Below, piece by piece: positions 10,961-21,920 of a stretch of DNA of 64,000 nucleotides (position 1 is its first letter; each line of letters begins with the position of its first letter). The translations under genes and the position numbers were made by a program. The notes under the pieces are model-generated. The model was not told the origin of the DNA, ran no database searches, and worked only from the letters and a program-made list of their open reading frames with translations. The DNA lies in contig NZ_CP031557.1 of the NCBI RefSeq assembly GCF_003403075.1, forward strand, positions 4,092,001 through 4,156,000, in the 5' to 3' direction. This DNA is from Flavobacterium psychrotrophum (GTDB lineage Bacteria; Bacteroidota; Bacteroidia; Flavobacteriales; Flavobacteriaceae).

Positions 10961-10968
10961 CAAAAATA
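10961..10968 (-). promoter_or_regulatory. -7 box (TATTTTTG) of the flippase operon promoter
   Basis: On the minus strand TATTTTTG matches TAnnTTTG exactly and lies 26 nt before the flippase ATG. The spacing suits a short leader. It is the only good promoter candidate seen for the six-gene operon. Confidence 0.5.
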
Positions 10969-11046
10969 GGTATAATTTATTCTATTATAAAAAATGCAAC
11001 GCCAAACAATAGCGGTATATTTTAATAGTGCGGTATTTATTTAAAG

Positions 11047-11085
11047 CAAAATGCCCCCACGCTTGTGGCGTGGGGGCATTATTAT
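11047..11085 (-). terminator. Terminator downstream of the PorE-like gene
   Basis: A 13-bp perfect stem, AATGCCCCCACGC with GCGTGGGGGCATT, closes a 5-nt loop. On the minus strand it is followed by a T-rich run. It lies 25 nt after the stop codon of the OmpA-domain gene. Confidence 0.8.
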
Positions 11086-11109
11086 TTGGAATTACTGTGA
11101 CGCGGTAAA

Positions 11110-12978
11110 TTACTGCTTCACGATAAGGAATTCACTCCTCCTGTTTTGTGCGTGCTCTTCCTGAGTACACTCTGTGCACTTCACTTTAGGCTCGCTCTCG
11201 CCATAGCCTTTGCCTGAGATACGCTCTTTAGCAATGCCTTTTGAGATGATGTACTGTACCGTACTCTTTGCCCTGCGGTTAGACAGGCTCATGTTGTACT
11301 GGTCACTGCCACGGCTGTCGGTGTGAGACTTAACCAATACCACAAGGGCCGGGTTGTTTTTCATCGCGGCTACCGCCTTGTCAAGCTCAAAGGCTGCTTC
11401 TTTGGTGATGTTACTCTTGTCGTATTCAAAGAATATTTCATTAAGCACGATCTCTGTTGGTTTTACGATCGTTTCGATCGGGTCAAGGTTAGCATTTACC
11501 GTTACCTCTCCGCCTGCGGTCTTGGCTACCGGGAAGGTGTTGTTTACATAACCTTCTGCACTGGCCTGTACCGTGTACGGCCTGTCACAGTCGATGTTGT
11601 AGTTTACCTGCCCTTTATTGTCTGCCGTGCGGGTTTCGATAACATTGCCTTTTTCATCTACTATAGCCACTTTGGCTGCTGCTATGGCTTTGCCTGTTTT
11701 CGAGTCCCTGACCATTACAATCGCTTCTACACCACATACCGGGGTGGCAAGGTAGATCTTGTCAAAACCGTCACGGTTACTTGAGAAGAAACCAATTTTC
11801 TTTGTGTCATTAAACGTAAAGGCGAAGTCGTCCTTGCCGGTGTTAATCGGCTGGCCTACGTTCTGTGCCTCGGTGCCTTTTTTAAGGTCGATCACATAAA
11901 CGTCTAATGCGCCAAAGCCTTTCCTGCCATCGGTCGAGAAGTATAGCTTGTCACTATCGGTGATGTAAGGGAAGCTTTCCCTGCCTTCGGTGTTTACCTT
12001 CGGGCCTAGGTTCTGTGGCTCGCCATAACTGTTATTGCCCTTGATCTCTACTTTCCAGATGTCGTTGCTGCCACCCATCGAGCCTTCACGGTCCGAGGCG
12101 AAGTACAGCCATTTGCCGTCTTTGCTTACTGATGGGTTGCCTGTACTCCAGGTCTTGCCGTTAAATGGCAGTTCCTCGATGTTGCCCCACTTGCCGTTGA
12201 CTTTTGTGGCTTTGTACAGGTATACCTGACCTTGCTTGCTGTTGCTTTCCTTGTCTTTTACATATTGTTTCTTTTCTTTAAAGCTCTCGCTTGAAAAGTA
12301 CAGGGTATTGCCGTCAGGGCTTACCGAAGCAGGGCCGTCATGCCATTTACTGTTCACATCGCTTACCGGGGTGGGTTCGCTGATCGTACCGTTGGCATTA
12401 TAGGTGGCCTGGTACAAATCAAGGAACGGCTCATCGTTGGCTCCATAGGTTTTCCTTGCCGTGTTCCTTGCGCTGGTAAAGTACAAGGTGTTGTCATTGG
12501 TCAGTACCGCACCAAAGCTGCCGTATTTCTTGTCGTTGATGTCCAGTACCTTTTCATCAAAAAGTTTGGCCTGGTTACGGAGCTTAGGCAGGTAGTTTGG
12601 GTCTTGTTTAAAGGTTACCGCCCTTTGGTCGTTGGGTGCCAGTTGTGCAAACTTCTGCATCTGCACGTTGCTCTCCTCATACTTGCCTTCTGCTTTAAGC
12701 ATCTGCGCATATTTGTAGTACGTCTCGGCATCCTGTGGCGTTTTAGTGGCTTCTGCAAACCATTTTACCGCTTCCTTGCTGTTGAACATATTGTAGTAGC
12801 TCTCGGCAAGTTGCTTTGCTACGTAGTTGTCTTTCTTTTTTACTTTTAGGTAGGCTTGCGCCGCGTCTACATACTCAAGCCTCGCAAATAGTTTGTCGGC
12901 AGCCTTCGTTTCTTCGCTCTGCGCCATCGCCGAACCGGCTACAAGCAGAAAGCCAAGGGTAAGATATAAATTTTTCAT
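11110..12978 (-). CDS. PorE-like OmpA family protein (TPR, WD40/PD40, CRD, OmpA_C)
   Basis: After a signal peptide (MKNLYLTLGFLLVAGSAMAQ) the 622 residues show four parts. A TPR-like region covers about 25-130. PD40/WD40 propeller strands cover about 150-400 (GPASVSPDGNTLYFSSE, NPSVSKDGKWLYFASDREG). A carboxypeptidase-regulatory-like domain covers about 415-500, and an OmpA_C peptidoglycan-binding domain about 510-622 (SHTDSRGSDQYNMSLSNRRA). This is the architecture described for PorE of the type IX secretion system, although the lipobox of PorE is absent here. It is the last gene of the adhesin, PorP/SprF, OmpA module and may anchor an accessory secretion complex to peptidoglycan. Confidence 0.87.
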   Translation of the reverse strand: MKNLYLTLGFLLVAGSAMAQSEETKAADKLFARLEYVDAAQAYLKVKKKDNYVAKQLAESYYNMFNSKEAVKWFAEATKTPQDAETYYKYAQMLKAEGKYEESNVQMQKFAQLAPNDQRAVTFKQDPNYLPKLRNQAKLFDEKVLDINDKKYGSFGAVLTNDNTLYFTSARNTARKTYGANDEPFLDLYQATYNANGTISEPTPVSDVNSKWHDGPASVSPDGNTLYFSSESFKEKKQYVKDKESNSKQGQVYLYKATKVNGKWGNIEELPFNGKTWSTGNPSVSKDGKWLYFASDREGSMGGSNDIWKVEIKGNNSYGEPQNLGPKVNTEGRESFPYITDSDKLYFSTDGRKGFGALDVYVIDLKKGTEAQNVGQPINTGKDDFAFTFNDTKKIGFFSSNRDGFDKIYLATPVCGVEAIVMVRDSKTGKAIAAAKVAIVDEKGNVIETRTADNKGQVNYNIDCDRPYTVQASAEGYVNNTFPVAKTAGGEVTVNANLDPIETIVKPTEIVLNEIFFEYDKSNITKEAAFELDKAVAAMKNNPALVVLVKSHTDSRGSDQYNMSLSNRRAKSTVQYIISKGIAKERISGKGYGESEPKVKCTECTQEEHAQNRRSEFLIVKQ

Positions 12979-12999
12979 GGTCCTGTCTTTTGCTTTTGG

Positions 13000-13935
13000 T
13001 TAGAAATAACGTGGTGAACGTGATACTTTTTTCGGGAAGTTGACATCAAAGAGCAGCATGATCTCGTGTGAGGCAGGTGTGGTTACCTTCAGGTCGGATA
13101 CGATGTGGTCGTATGCATAGCCAATCCTCAGATTCGGTGTGATGGCATAGTTTACCATACCACCCCATGAATCGTCTAACCTGTAAGTGGCTCCGATCTC
13201 AAATTTCTCAAAGAACAGCGCGTTTAGTGAACCGTCGATAGACGGGTCTACACCAAAGGCTGATTTTACCATGAACGAGGGCTTCAGCTTGAAGTTGTCG
13301 GTTACCTGGAATACGTAACCTCCTGTTAAAAAGTAGTGCGATACTTCTGAACCAAAACGGTAGTCGGTACCGCTTTGGGTAAGGTCAAGGTGTTTGCTCT
13401 TTAGCATGTTGGGTACCGAAAACGCTAAGTAGTAGTTATCGGTGTAGTAGAACACTCCTGTTCCTATGTTAAAGTAGGTGTTGTTTACGTTTTCTGCAAA
13501 TGCAGGGTCATTAGGGTCCGGTACAAAGCCGTTGCCAATATCGCTGAACAATCCTACTTTATGGAAGGTAGCGCCCGCCTTTAAGCCAAGGGCAAGCCTG
13601 TGCGCGCCACCAAGTTTCAGCGTGTAGCTGAAATCGGCATATACATTGGTTTCATTCACCGGACCGATCTTATCGGTGATCGCCGATAAGCCCAATCCTA
13701 CATTTTTGCCCACAGGGCTGTGGCCTGAAAACGTGCCCGTGCTCGGGGCTCCGTCTACATCTACCCACTGCTTGCGGTATAAAAGCCCAAAGGCTAAGTT
13801 CTCCTTGCTGCCAGCGTATGCAGGGTTGATTACGTTCATGTTGTACATGTACTGTGTGTAGTGCGGGTCCTGCTGTGCTACAGCATCCGTAAACCCTACA
13901 AAGGCCAGTAATGCCGCCAGGTATAGTTTTTTCAT
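13000..13935 (-). CDS. PorP/SprF family type IX secretion membrane protein
   Basis: The 311-residue product has a signal peptide (MKKLYLAALLAFVGFTDAVA) and the family opening QQDPHYTQYMYNMNVINPAYAGSKENL. The remainder is alternating beta strands of an outer-membrane barrel. PorP/SprF proteins are needed for export and surface attachment of T9SS substrates with type B C-terminal domains. The upstream gene encodes such a substrate, so this copy is probably dedicated to it, as SprF is to SprB. It ends 21 nt before the PorE-like gene. Confidence 0.92.
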   Translation of the reverse strand: MKKLYLAALLAFVGFTDAVAQQDPHYTQYMYNMNVINPAYAGSKENLAFGLLYRKQWVDVDGAPSTGTFSGHSPVGKNVGLGLSAITDKIGPVNETNVYADFSYTLKLGGAHRLALGLKAGATFHKVGLFSDIGNGFVPDPNDPAFAENVNNTYFNIGTGVFYYTDNYYLAFSVPNMLKSKHLDLTQSGTDYRFGSEVSHYFLTGGYVFQVTDNFKLKPSFMVKSAFGVDPSIDGSLNALFFEKFEIGATYRLDDSWGGMVNYAITPNLRIGYAYDHIVSDLKVTTPASHEIMLLFDVNFPKKVSRSPRYF

Positions 13936-14115
13936 TATTTTTTGGTTTTCTTTTTATTAGTTTATATGGCCGAGATAATTCCCTATTAAAACTATTACGC
14001 TGTAAATATCAGCAAAATTGTAATAATATTTAAACAATTAGAAAATTTTAATAATTATTTTCCTAAAAGTTACATTTTGATAAAATTAGGGTAAAAAACC
14101 TCTAAAGTAACACAC

Positions 14116-14136
14116 CCTCCCCATATACCGGGGAGG
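14116..14136 (-). terminator. Possible terminator downstream of the giant adhesin
   Basis: CCTCCCC and GGGGAGG form a 7-bp stem with a 7-nt loop, 20 nt past the adhesin stop codon. A TTTTTT run follows only about 15-20 nt later on the minus strand. It may attenuate and not fully stop transcription into the porP/sprF gene. Confidence 0.4.
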
Positions 14137-14156
14137 AGCATGTTAATCCATAATTA

Positions 14157-17100
14157 TTATTCAGGTCTGTTGATGTATACCCATCCGGTTTTACTCTCAC
14201 CTGTACTACGTACAATCATGTAGAAGTAAGCACCCGTAGGAAGTTCATCTCCATTTTTAGCATTTCCGCTAAACTGGTTTGTATAGGCACCTTTGTGGCT
14301 AAATACTTCCTGACCATAACGGTTAAAGATTGATATTTTAGTTACACCATATCCGGTAAGGTCAAACGTATCATTCAGTCCGTCATTGTTAGGAGAAATA
14401 CCCCTTGGTATTTCACAAATAGTATCATCAACAAGGACATCCTCTATTGCAGGACAAATTGCGCCAGCTTTAGGAGTTACCTTTATTTTATATGTTCCTG
14501 AACCAACAATTACCTGTGACTCACCACTACCAAGTACTGCACCTGTAGGCGAAGTCCATTCGATAGTTACATCATCGGCATTATAAGAAGGATCACCATC
14601 TAATGAAAGGGTAAGTTTATATTCTATACCATCACATCCTTGTGTTACCGCAACAACCGGAAGCGACGCTATGATAACCTCAGTAGAAGCTGACACAGAA
14701 GGACACTCAGGCGAACCAGTAATAGTATTTAGTACCTGGTAAGTACCCGGCTGGCTTCTGTCAAGATCAATGATACCTGTAGCAGCATCAATTACAAGAC
14801 CTGCCGGAGTGCTGGTAAATGTACCAGACGCATCATCAAGTATTGGTGTAGGTATTGCAGTACCCTCTACACAGTATGCCTGGTCAGCATAATCAAATGT
14901 AGCTATAGGCGCAGGATCTACAGTAATAGTTTGTGTTACAGGAACCGGAGTACATCCGTTTGCAGCAACAAGTGTATTCGTTACTATATAAGTACCCGGT
15001 GTACTTGTTGAAGGCGTTATAACTCCTGTAGCACTGTCTATAGTAAGGCCAGGCTGGTTTACAGTAAATGCTCCGGCAACACCGCCACCTACAAATACAG
15101 GGCTAAGTGATGCAGCATTAGTACAGAAAGTACTGTACTGGTACTGGAAGTCTGCCACAGGAAGTTTAGTAACTTCAACCCTGAATGTAGCAGGTACAGC
15201 AGGACAACCCGCTGCAGCAGCCACTGTATACACAACATCATAAGCACCCGGTGTGCTTGTAGCAAGGGTTATGTCTCCTGTTAAAGGATCTATAGTAAGT
15301 CCTGCTGGTGTTGCAGTAAACGCACCACCTGTAGTTCCGGTAACAATTGCTGTAGCAATACCACCATCTGTACAATATGGGCTGTTAGCATAACTAATGC
15401 CAGCCACAGGAAGCTCTGTAATGGTTATTGTGGCAGGGCCAAACTGCTGTCCGGCACATATTGTAGTAGCAGCCACAGTATAATAAACATCATAAGTTCC
15501 CGGTGTACTTGCCGCAAGGTCTACATCTCCACCACTTACAAATACAAGTCCCGGTGTTGAGCTATACACTCCACCTGTTGTACCTGTAAAGGTTACTGTA
15601 GCTACACCACCATTTGAACAATAAGGTGTATTGTCATAAGCAATTGTAGCCTCTGGCGCAGCCTCAATAGTTATTTGCGCAGTTGTTACAAACTCCTGGC
15701 ATGATCCGCTTGCTGCTATAGTATAAGTAACCGTATAAGTACCCGCCTCTGATCCGGCAAGTGTAATCTCGCCTGTTGCAGGGTCTATAGTAAGAGAAGG
15801 ATCTGTAGTGTAAACACCACCCGCATCGCCGGTTCTTATTACGGTTGCAACACCACCACTTGTACAGAATGGTGCAGTACCATAATCTATAGTAGCGGTA
15901 AATGCAGCACTAATTACAATAGTAGCAGTAAATGGCACAGCAGCACAAGGGCCGTTAGCCGGAGTAGTATAAGTAACAGTATGTGTACCTATTGTACTTG
16001 ATGCAAGGGTAACTTCTCCCGTTACAGGATCTATTGTAAGGCCTGCATCTGATGTAAATGTACCACCTGTAGCACCTGTTAAGGTTACTGTAGCTACACC
16101 CGAATTATTACAATATGTATTAGGACCGTAAGAAATAGTTGCAACAGCCGGTGCAACAATCTCTACACTTGCCGTTGCAACAAATGCAGGACAAGTAGCT
16201 GTAGCTGCTGTAGTATAAGTAACAGTATATGTACCCGCTGTACTAGTAGACGGCGTAATAGTACCTGTTACAGCATCTATAGTAAGGCCTGCAGGCGCAG
16301 TATATGCTCCTCCGTTAGTACCTGTTTGTGTAACCGGTGCCGTAGCAGTAGTTGTACAAAGTGGTGTAGGATAGCTAATAGTAGCCGTAGCAGAGTTATT
16401 TACAACAATAGATAGTGGTACTGTTTTAGTACATGTTAATGAATTTGCATCTGCAATTACAACATATAGCGTTTGTGTAGTTACGCTAAATGGCACAGAT
16501 GTATCAATAGCTCCCGTATTACTGTTAGCATTTGCCTGGCTTGTGTAAATGCCTACAAGAACATAATCTGCAGGATCCAGGGTACCAAGAAAATTGATGC
16601 CCGCAAGGTTAGCCAACGCTGTACCATTGTCTCCACAAAGTATAAGCGGTGCAGGTACTGGTGGCGTAAACGGATTACTTATAGATATTGTAGCCTGATC
16701 TGTAACAGGATCGCTGTTTACAGGAACCGGCATTGTAACAACAACACTGTAAACGTGTGTTCCTTCTGTTGTAACTGTTACTGTTTGAGTTGTACTTGTA
16801 GTACTTACAACAGTAGGTGTAATTGGGTTTGCATCTTCAAACCACTGGTATGTATATACCTGAGCAACCCCAGGGTTATTAACAGTAGCAGTAATGTTAT
16901 GGCTTGTAGTATTACAAAGCACACGATCAGGGCCAACGTTTACTGTAGGAATACAGCTAATGCTTGGGCCTGAAACCTGGCTGATAGTAGTATTACCCGG
17001 CTGACCATTAAAGTTAGTTATCAATAGTGCGAATACCTGACCCGGAGCACCGGTAACACGTATCGTTTCTGTAGCTGAAGCAGAATATGAACAGTCTACA

Positions 17101-20100
17101 ATTAAAGATGTATTTAATGGGTTACCTATTCGGCTACATGCCTCTCTAAGCGACGTAAATGGCCCAAATGCGGCAAAGTCAACGTCAATAGGTTGTCCGG
17201 CAAGTGTTACCTGCCTAAGGTTAAGTACTACCTGTCCGGTTCCATCAAGGGTAATATAATACCATGTAGGGTTTGGTGTTGTACTAAGACAGCCTACTGT
17301 ACCATAAACCGACTGAGGGGTATTAGAGCTACTTGGCTGAGGCTGTGCAAGAAGACCCGCACAAAGTGCCTGTGCAGCCGCAGGAGACTGAGCAGAAGGA
17401 GCAAAAGCAAACGGAGTCCATGGGCTATAACCCACAGCATTTTGACATACTGCCCTTACATAGAATGTATAGTTACCAGGTGTAAGCCCCTGTACATAAT
17501 AAGATGGCTCTGTTACTACTGTACCAGATGTAGGCTCCGGTCCTGTAGCAGGCCCTACGGCAACCTCCCATGAAAGTTCGTTTGAACCTGCAACCCATGT
17601 AAAAGTACCACTGCTTGCATCAAGACAGTTTACCTGAACGTTTATTGGCCTGTCGCAAATATCAAGTGTCCTGAAGTTTGTAGGACCTGTCCATAAGCTT
17701 ATATCAGTTGTACTACATACAGACCTTACATATACAGAGTAGTTTCTTGACTCTACTAATCCTGTAATTACATGCGGATTATCTGTAACAACAATTCCTG
17801 TAGACGTTGCTGTAGGCGCAGGGCTTCCGGCAGGTATCACAAATATTTCCCATGTTGTAGCAGGAGGGTTACTTGTCCAAGATACTGTAGTACCTGAACT
17901 TGTTGTACCGCCAACGGTTACAAGTGATGGTTGCGGACATGTAATTGTAGTAAGACTTAAGTTATCAATAGCACCTGCAGGATCTGTTCCTCCGGCATTA
18001 TTGTTTCTCCATTCAAACACCAGCCTTACTGTAGTACCAGAGTAGGCAGATACATCTACCGGCAAGTTGAATGTAGTCCAGTTAGCACTATCGCTAAAAT
18101 TAGCCCCTAGCGGTATACGGCCTACTCCAGGAGTAGTTTGTGTACCTGCAACAGGGTAATAAGATATTGGCACTATCCATGCACGAACATAATCAAGGCC
18201 TATTTCTCCTCTGTTTCTCCAGTCAAAGCTTACTAACATATCTGTAGTAGTTGCAGGTATTGTTATATCGCGGTAAGCATGTACTGTTGATGTAGCTGTT
18301 TTAGTATAAGCATTGCTTACACCATTATCGTTAGTTACATAAAGTGAGTGCGTAGGGCTGTTACTTACAGCTGTACCATAAAACCATTGGTTTGTCTCGG
18401 CACCATTTGTAAAAGTAAAACCATTCTCTGTTTCAAAATTCTGAACATAAGGTATGTTAGTTGGTATCTGTTCTGTAGTAAAGTTGGCAGGGCCAGTCCA
18501 TTTACTCACACCATCTGTACCACCACAAACAGACCTTACATAAAACTGGTAGTTAACACCAGCTACAAGGCCACTTGCTGTATAAGGATTATTTGTTGTA
18601 ATAATACCTGTAGACGTATCTGTAGGAGCAGGATCTCCTGCAGGCACTATAAATATTTCCCATGTTGTAGCAGTACCCTGCTCTGTCCAGGCAAGTGTTG
18701 CACCGGTACGGGTAGGAACAGTTGCAACAGGGTTTAGAGGCTGCCTGCATCGAACAACGCTTACATTTACATTATCTACAGCTCCCGGAGGGTTAGTTCC
18801 GCTTGAAGCATTGTTTCTCCACTCAAATACAAGCCTCATTGTCTGGCCTGCAAATGAAGACGCGTTAAATACTGTTGTATAAGTATCCCAGCCTGCATTA
18901 CCGGTAAGAGTAGGACTCACAGGAAGACGGGTTGCATTTTGTGTAATGCTGTTTCCGGCAGTAAGTGCATACGCTAACGGAACTGCCCATACACGCACAT
19001 AATCCTGTCCTGCTTCTCCAACGTTTCTCCAGTCAAAAGATATATTAATATCTGAAGCATCTGCAGGAACTATCAGGTCGCGGTAAGCATGTACTACAGA
19101 ACTTGAAGTAAGGCTGTAATTGTTAGTTGCTCCCTGTGTGTTAGTAACATATAAGGCATGGGTAGGGCTGTTACTTACAGCTGTACCATAAAACCACTGG
19201 TTTGCCTGGTTACCACTTGCCTGGCTACCACTTGTAAAGGTAAAGCCATTAGAGTTTTCAAAATCCTGAGATAACGGTAAGGCTGTAGGCACCTGTAATG
19301 TACTAATTATTACCGGGCCACTCCACTTACTTACATTACCGGGACCACAAATAGCTCTAACATAAAATTTATAGTTAGTACCATCTACAAGGTTAGTAGG
19401 AGTATAAGAGTTAGTGGTAACCACAACACCTGTAGATGTTGCTGTAGGTGCTGCCTCATGGGCAGGAACTACAAACACTTCCCAAGACGTTGCCGTACCC
19501 TGGTTTACCCAAGTAAATGTAGCACCTGTTTGTGTAGGCGTAGTAACCGCAAGGGTAATAGGCTGACGACAGGCAACTACCGCAAGGTTTATGTTATCAA
19601 TAGCTCCGGGAGGGTTAGTTCCTGCAGAGGCATTGTTTCTCCACTCAAATATAAGGCGCATTGTACCACCCGCAAATTGCGTTGCATTAATTACACCCTG
19701 AAAGTTAGTCCATGTGCCATTGTCTGCAAATTCGCCTATCCTTATACGGTTAGCCGCAACAGAACTTTGAGTACCCGCTACAGGTATATATGCGCTTGAC
19801 GCAGCATATACCCTTATATAATCCTGACCTGTTTCACCCACGTTCCTCCAGTCAAAAGATATATCAACATCTGTTGTACCTGCAGGAATTAAAATGTCGC
19901 GGTATGCATGAACGGTAGAACCAGATCCTACGGTATAAGCATTACTTACACCATTATCGTTAGTTACATAAAGTGAGTGTGTAGGGCTATTGCTTACAGC
20001 AGTACCATAAAACCATTGGTTGGTTTGTGTAGCATTTACAAGGCTAAAACCACTATTGGTTTCAAAATCCTGCACATAAGGTAATATTGCAGGAATTTGT

Positions 20101-21754
20101 GTTGTACTAAAGTTTACCGGACCACTCCAAAAACTTTTATCGTTAGTACCACATACGGCCCTTACATAATATTTATAGTTAGTAGCATCAACAAGGCCTG
20201 TAACTGTGTAAGGATTTGTTGAAACTATTATTCCTGTAGATGTTTCAGTAGGTGCAGCATCTGCTACGGGAACAACAAAAATTTCCCATGAAGTTGCCGT
20301 ACCACGGTTTGTCCATGCAAGTGTAGCTCCATCCTGTGTAGGGCTCGTAGCAAGAAGCGTTATAGGCTGAGGACATGTTATAAGGCTAATGTTTATGTTA
20401 TCAACAGCCGCAGCGGGGTTACCACCATCGCTACCGTCATTTCGCCATTCAAAAACAAACCTCCTTGTAGTACCGGCAAATTCAGCCACATTTATAATCT
20501 GGCTGTAAGTAATCCATCCACTATTTGTAGAAAAGTTACCACCTATTTGCCTGCGTATGTTATTTGCAGCAGTACTAGCAGTAGTTCTTGTTCCTGCTGC
20601 CGGGCTATATGCGGTAGGCGTATTCCATACACGCATTACGTCTGTATCAATTTCACCATTTGCTTTCCAGTCAAAAGCAACATTTATTTCTGTAGCACCC
20701 ACCGGAATAACAATATCGCGGTAAGCATGCACTACAGATGCAGATGTAGAAAGGTAGGTGTTAGAAGCACCATTATCATTACTAACATACATTGAGTAAG
20801 TAGGGCTGCTGCTTGTAGCACTGCCTACTACCCATTTGTTAGCCTGGGTACCATTTACAAAAGTGAAACCGTTAAATCCGTTTTCAAAATTTGCAACAAA
20901 ATTAAGGTCTGCCGGAAGTGCCGGCGTATTAAATGTAAACGGTCCTGCCCATGGGCTGTAATTTCCTGCAGGCGCACAAACCGAGCGTACATAAAACTGG
21001 TAAGTAGTACCTGCCGCCAGGCTTGTAGCCACATAAGGCAATGCACCACTGTAAGGAGTTCCTGTTGCCGCATTTGGAGTACCAAACGGCACTACCTGTA
21101 CTTCCCATGAGCCAGATCCGGCAGCATCTGTCCAGGTTAAGTTGGCAGAGTTATTAGTAATAGTTGGTGCCGAAAGCCCGGTAGGCGTAAGACACTGTGT
21201 TACAACACTTACATCATCTATTAGCCAGCGATCGCCGTTATTACCTCTAACAACAAAGGCTACATAGCGCTGCAAACCGGTATTAGCTGCCGGTATGTTT
21301 ACTATCTTTTCTTCATACTGTTGTTGGTTGATTGTTTGTAATGTAAGCTCGGTATAATTTACAAGTTCTGTAAATGAATCCCTGTCTGCAGGGTTTGTAC
21401 CTATCATTATTTTAAATAATGTATTCTGATCATTAGGAAGCGTTAACCTCGACCAAAAATGCAGTTGAGCATTTGTAGGAACGTTAAACGAAGGTGTTAT
21501 TAACCAGTCTTCGGTTAACTCGCCGGCTGCCATGGTTTCCCTATCAATATAGGCGGCATGAGCACCGGTGTGGGCAGGCTGTGTAGCCCCCCTGAAGCTT
21601 GAACCCAAGTCCTTGTGGGACCCGCAACGTTGATTATCGCCCACCCTGCCGGGCCTGAACCGGTAGTCCAGGTTCCTTCGAAGTCCTCATTGAACTGAGC
21701 ATAGCTCATTAAAGAGGTAAGGAAAACGAAAACCAAAAGAGTAATTTTCTTCAT
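14157..21754 (-). CDS. Giant T9SS type B adhesin, frameshifted near its start
   Basis: The signal peptide (MKKITLLVFVFLTSLMSYAQ) starts at 21754, but its frame departs at a run of six G (minus strand; 21587-21592). The remaining 2,495 codons, whose own ATG at 21644 yields no signal peptide, lie in another frame. One added G makes the reading continuous (TWVQASGGATQPAHTG), giving about 2,530 residues. In order: a choice-of-anchor J-like domain and FN3 domain; four tandem units of adhesin-like domain plus FN3; a further FN3; a domain rich in ALCAGL/WYYITLDG; an Ig/PKD-like stretch; seven repeats of about 83 residues; and a CHU_C-type T9SS sorting domain (GISPNNDGLNDTFDL, NRYGQEVF). Layout resembles SprB-like gliding or adhesion proteins. 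Sequencing error, phase variation or a true pseudogene are all possible. Confidence 0.85.
14660..16395 (-). repeat. Seven tandem repeats (about 83 residues each) in the adhesin
   Basis: Each unit follows the pattern YxxxxxCTxGGxAT, TGxxGGxFT, GLTIDPxTGxITLxxST and PGTYxVxYT. I count seven units, the last two more diverged. They resemble Ig-like stalk repeats of surface adhesins. Pieces are similar at DNA level as well, so slippage or recombination between units is possible. Confidence 0.85.
17640..20910 (-). repeat. Four tandem adhesin-FN3 units of about 0.82 kb
   Basis: Each unit opens with a DFEN/DFET-type motif (for example VQDFETNSGF), continues with a beta-sandwich containing YVTNDNG, VHAYRD, FDWRN and FEWRNN, and closes with an FN3 domain containing ATSWEIFVVP and YYVRAVCG. 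Unit starts lie near 20900, 20075, 19270 and 18450. Residue identity is high between the second, third and fourth units. Confidence 0.85.
21587..21592 (-). other. Homopolymer of six G at the adhesin frameshift point
   Basis: On the minus strand the context is GCTTCAGGGGGGCTACACAG. With six G the signal-peptide frame enters a nonsense path. With seven G it reads on into the adhesin body. This pinpoints the most economical site of the frame change. Confidence 0.75.
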
Positions 21755-21782
21755 AGTTTAAAGTTTAGGTAAAATTAATTCC

Positions 21783-21790
21783 CAAATTTA
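21783..21790 (-). promoter_or_regulatory. -7 box (TAAATTTG) of the adhesin operon
   Basis: TAAATTTG on the minus strand matches TAnnTTTG and lies 28 nt before the signal-peptide ATG at 21754. TTA stands where a TTG -33 element would be with a 19-nt spacer. It supports the start at 21754 over the one at 21644. Confidence 0.5.
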
Positions 21791-21891
21791 AAAAAATATA
21801 ACACATGGTTAACCTAATGCTAAATTTTAACAAAAATTTGCACAAAATAGTTATAACCTCACAACGATAAATTAATTACACCCTAATTTTG

Positions 21892-21899
21892 TACTTTTG
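21892..21899 (+). promoter_or_regulatory. -7 box (TACTTTTG) of hflX promoter
   Basis: TACTTTTG is an exact TAnnTTTG match, 21 nt before the chosen hflX ATG. A TTG codon inside it could extend the frame by eight codons, but initiating there would place the start codon within the promoter. Confidence 0.5.
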
Positions 21900-21920
21900 C
21901 TAAACCAAGAAAAAAATGCT

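Noticed and set aside
14157..21644. The adhesin body read as a complete gene from the ATG at 21644
   Set aside because: That start gives no signal peptide although the protein has a T9SS sorting domain, and a signal peptide in a neighbouring frame joins it through one base in a G run. I annotate from 21754 with a frameshift.
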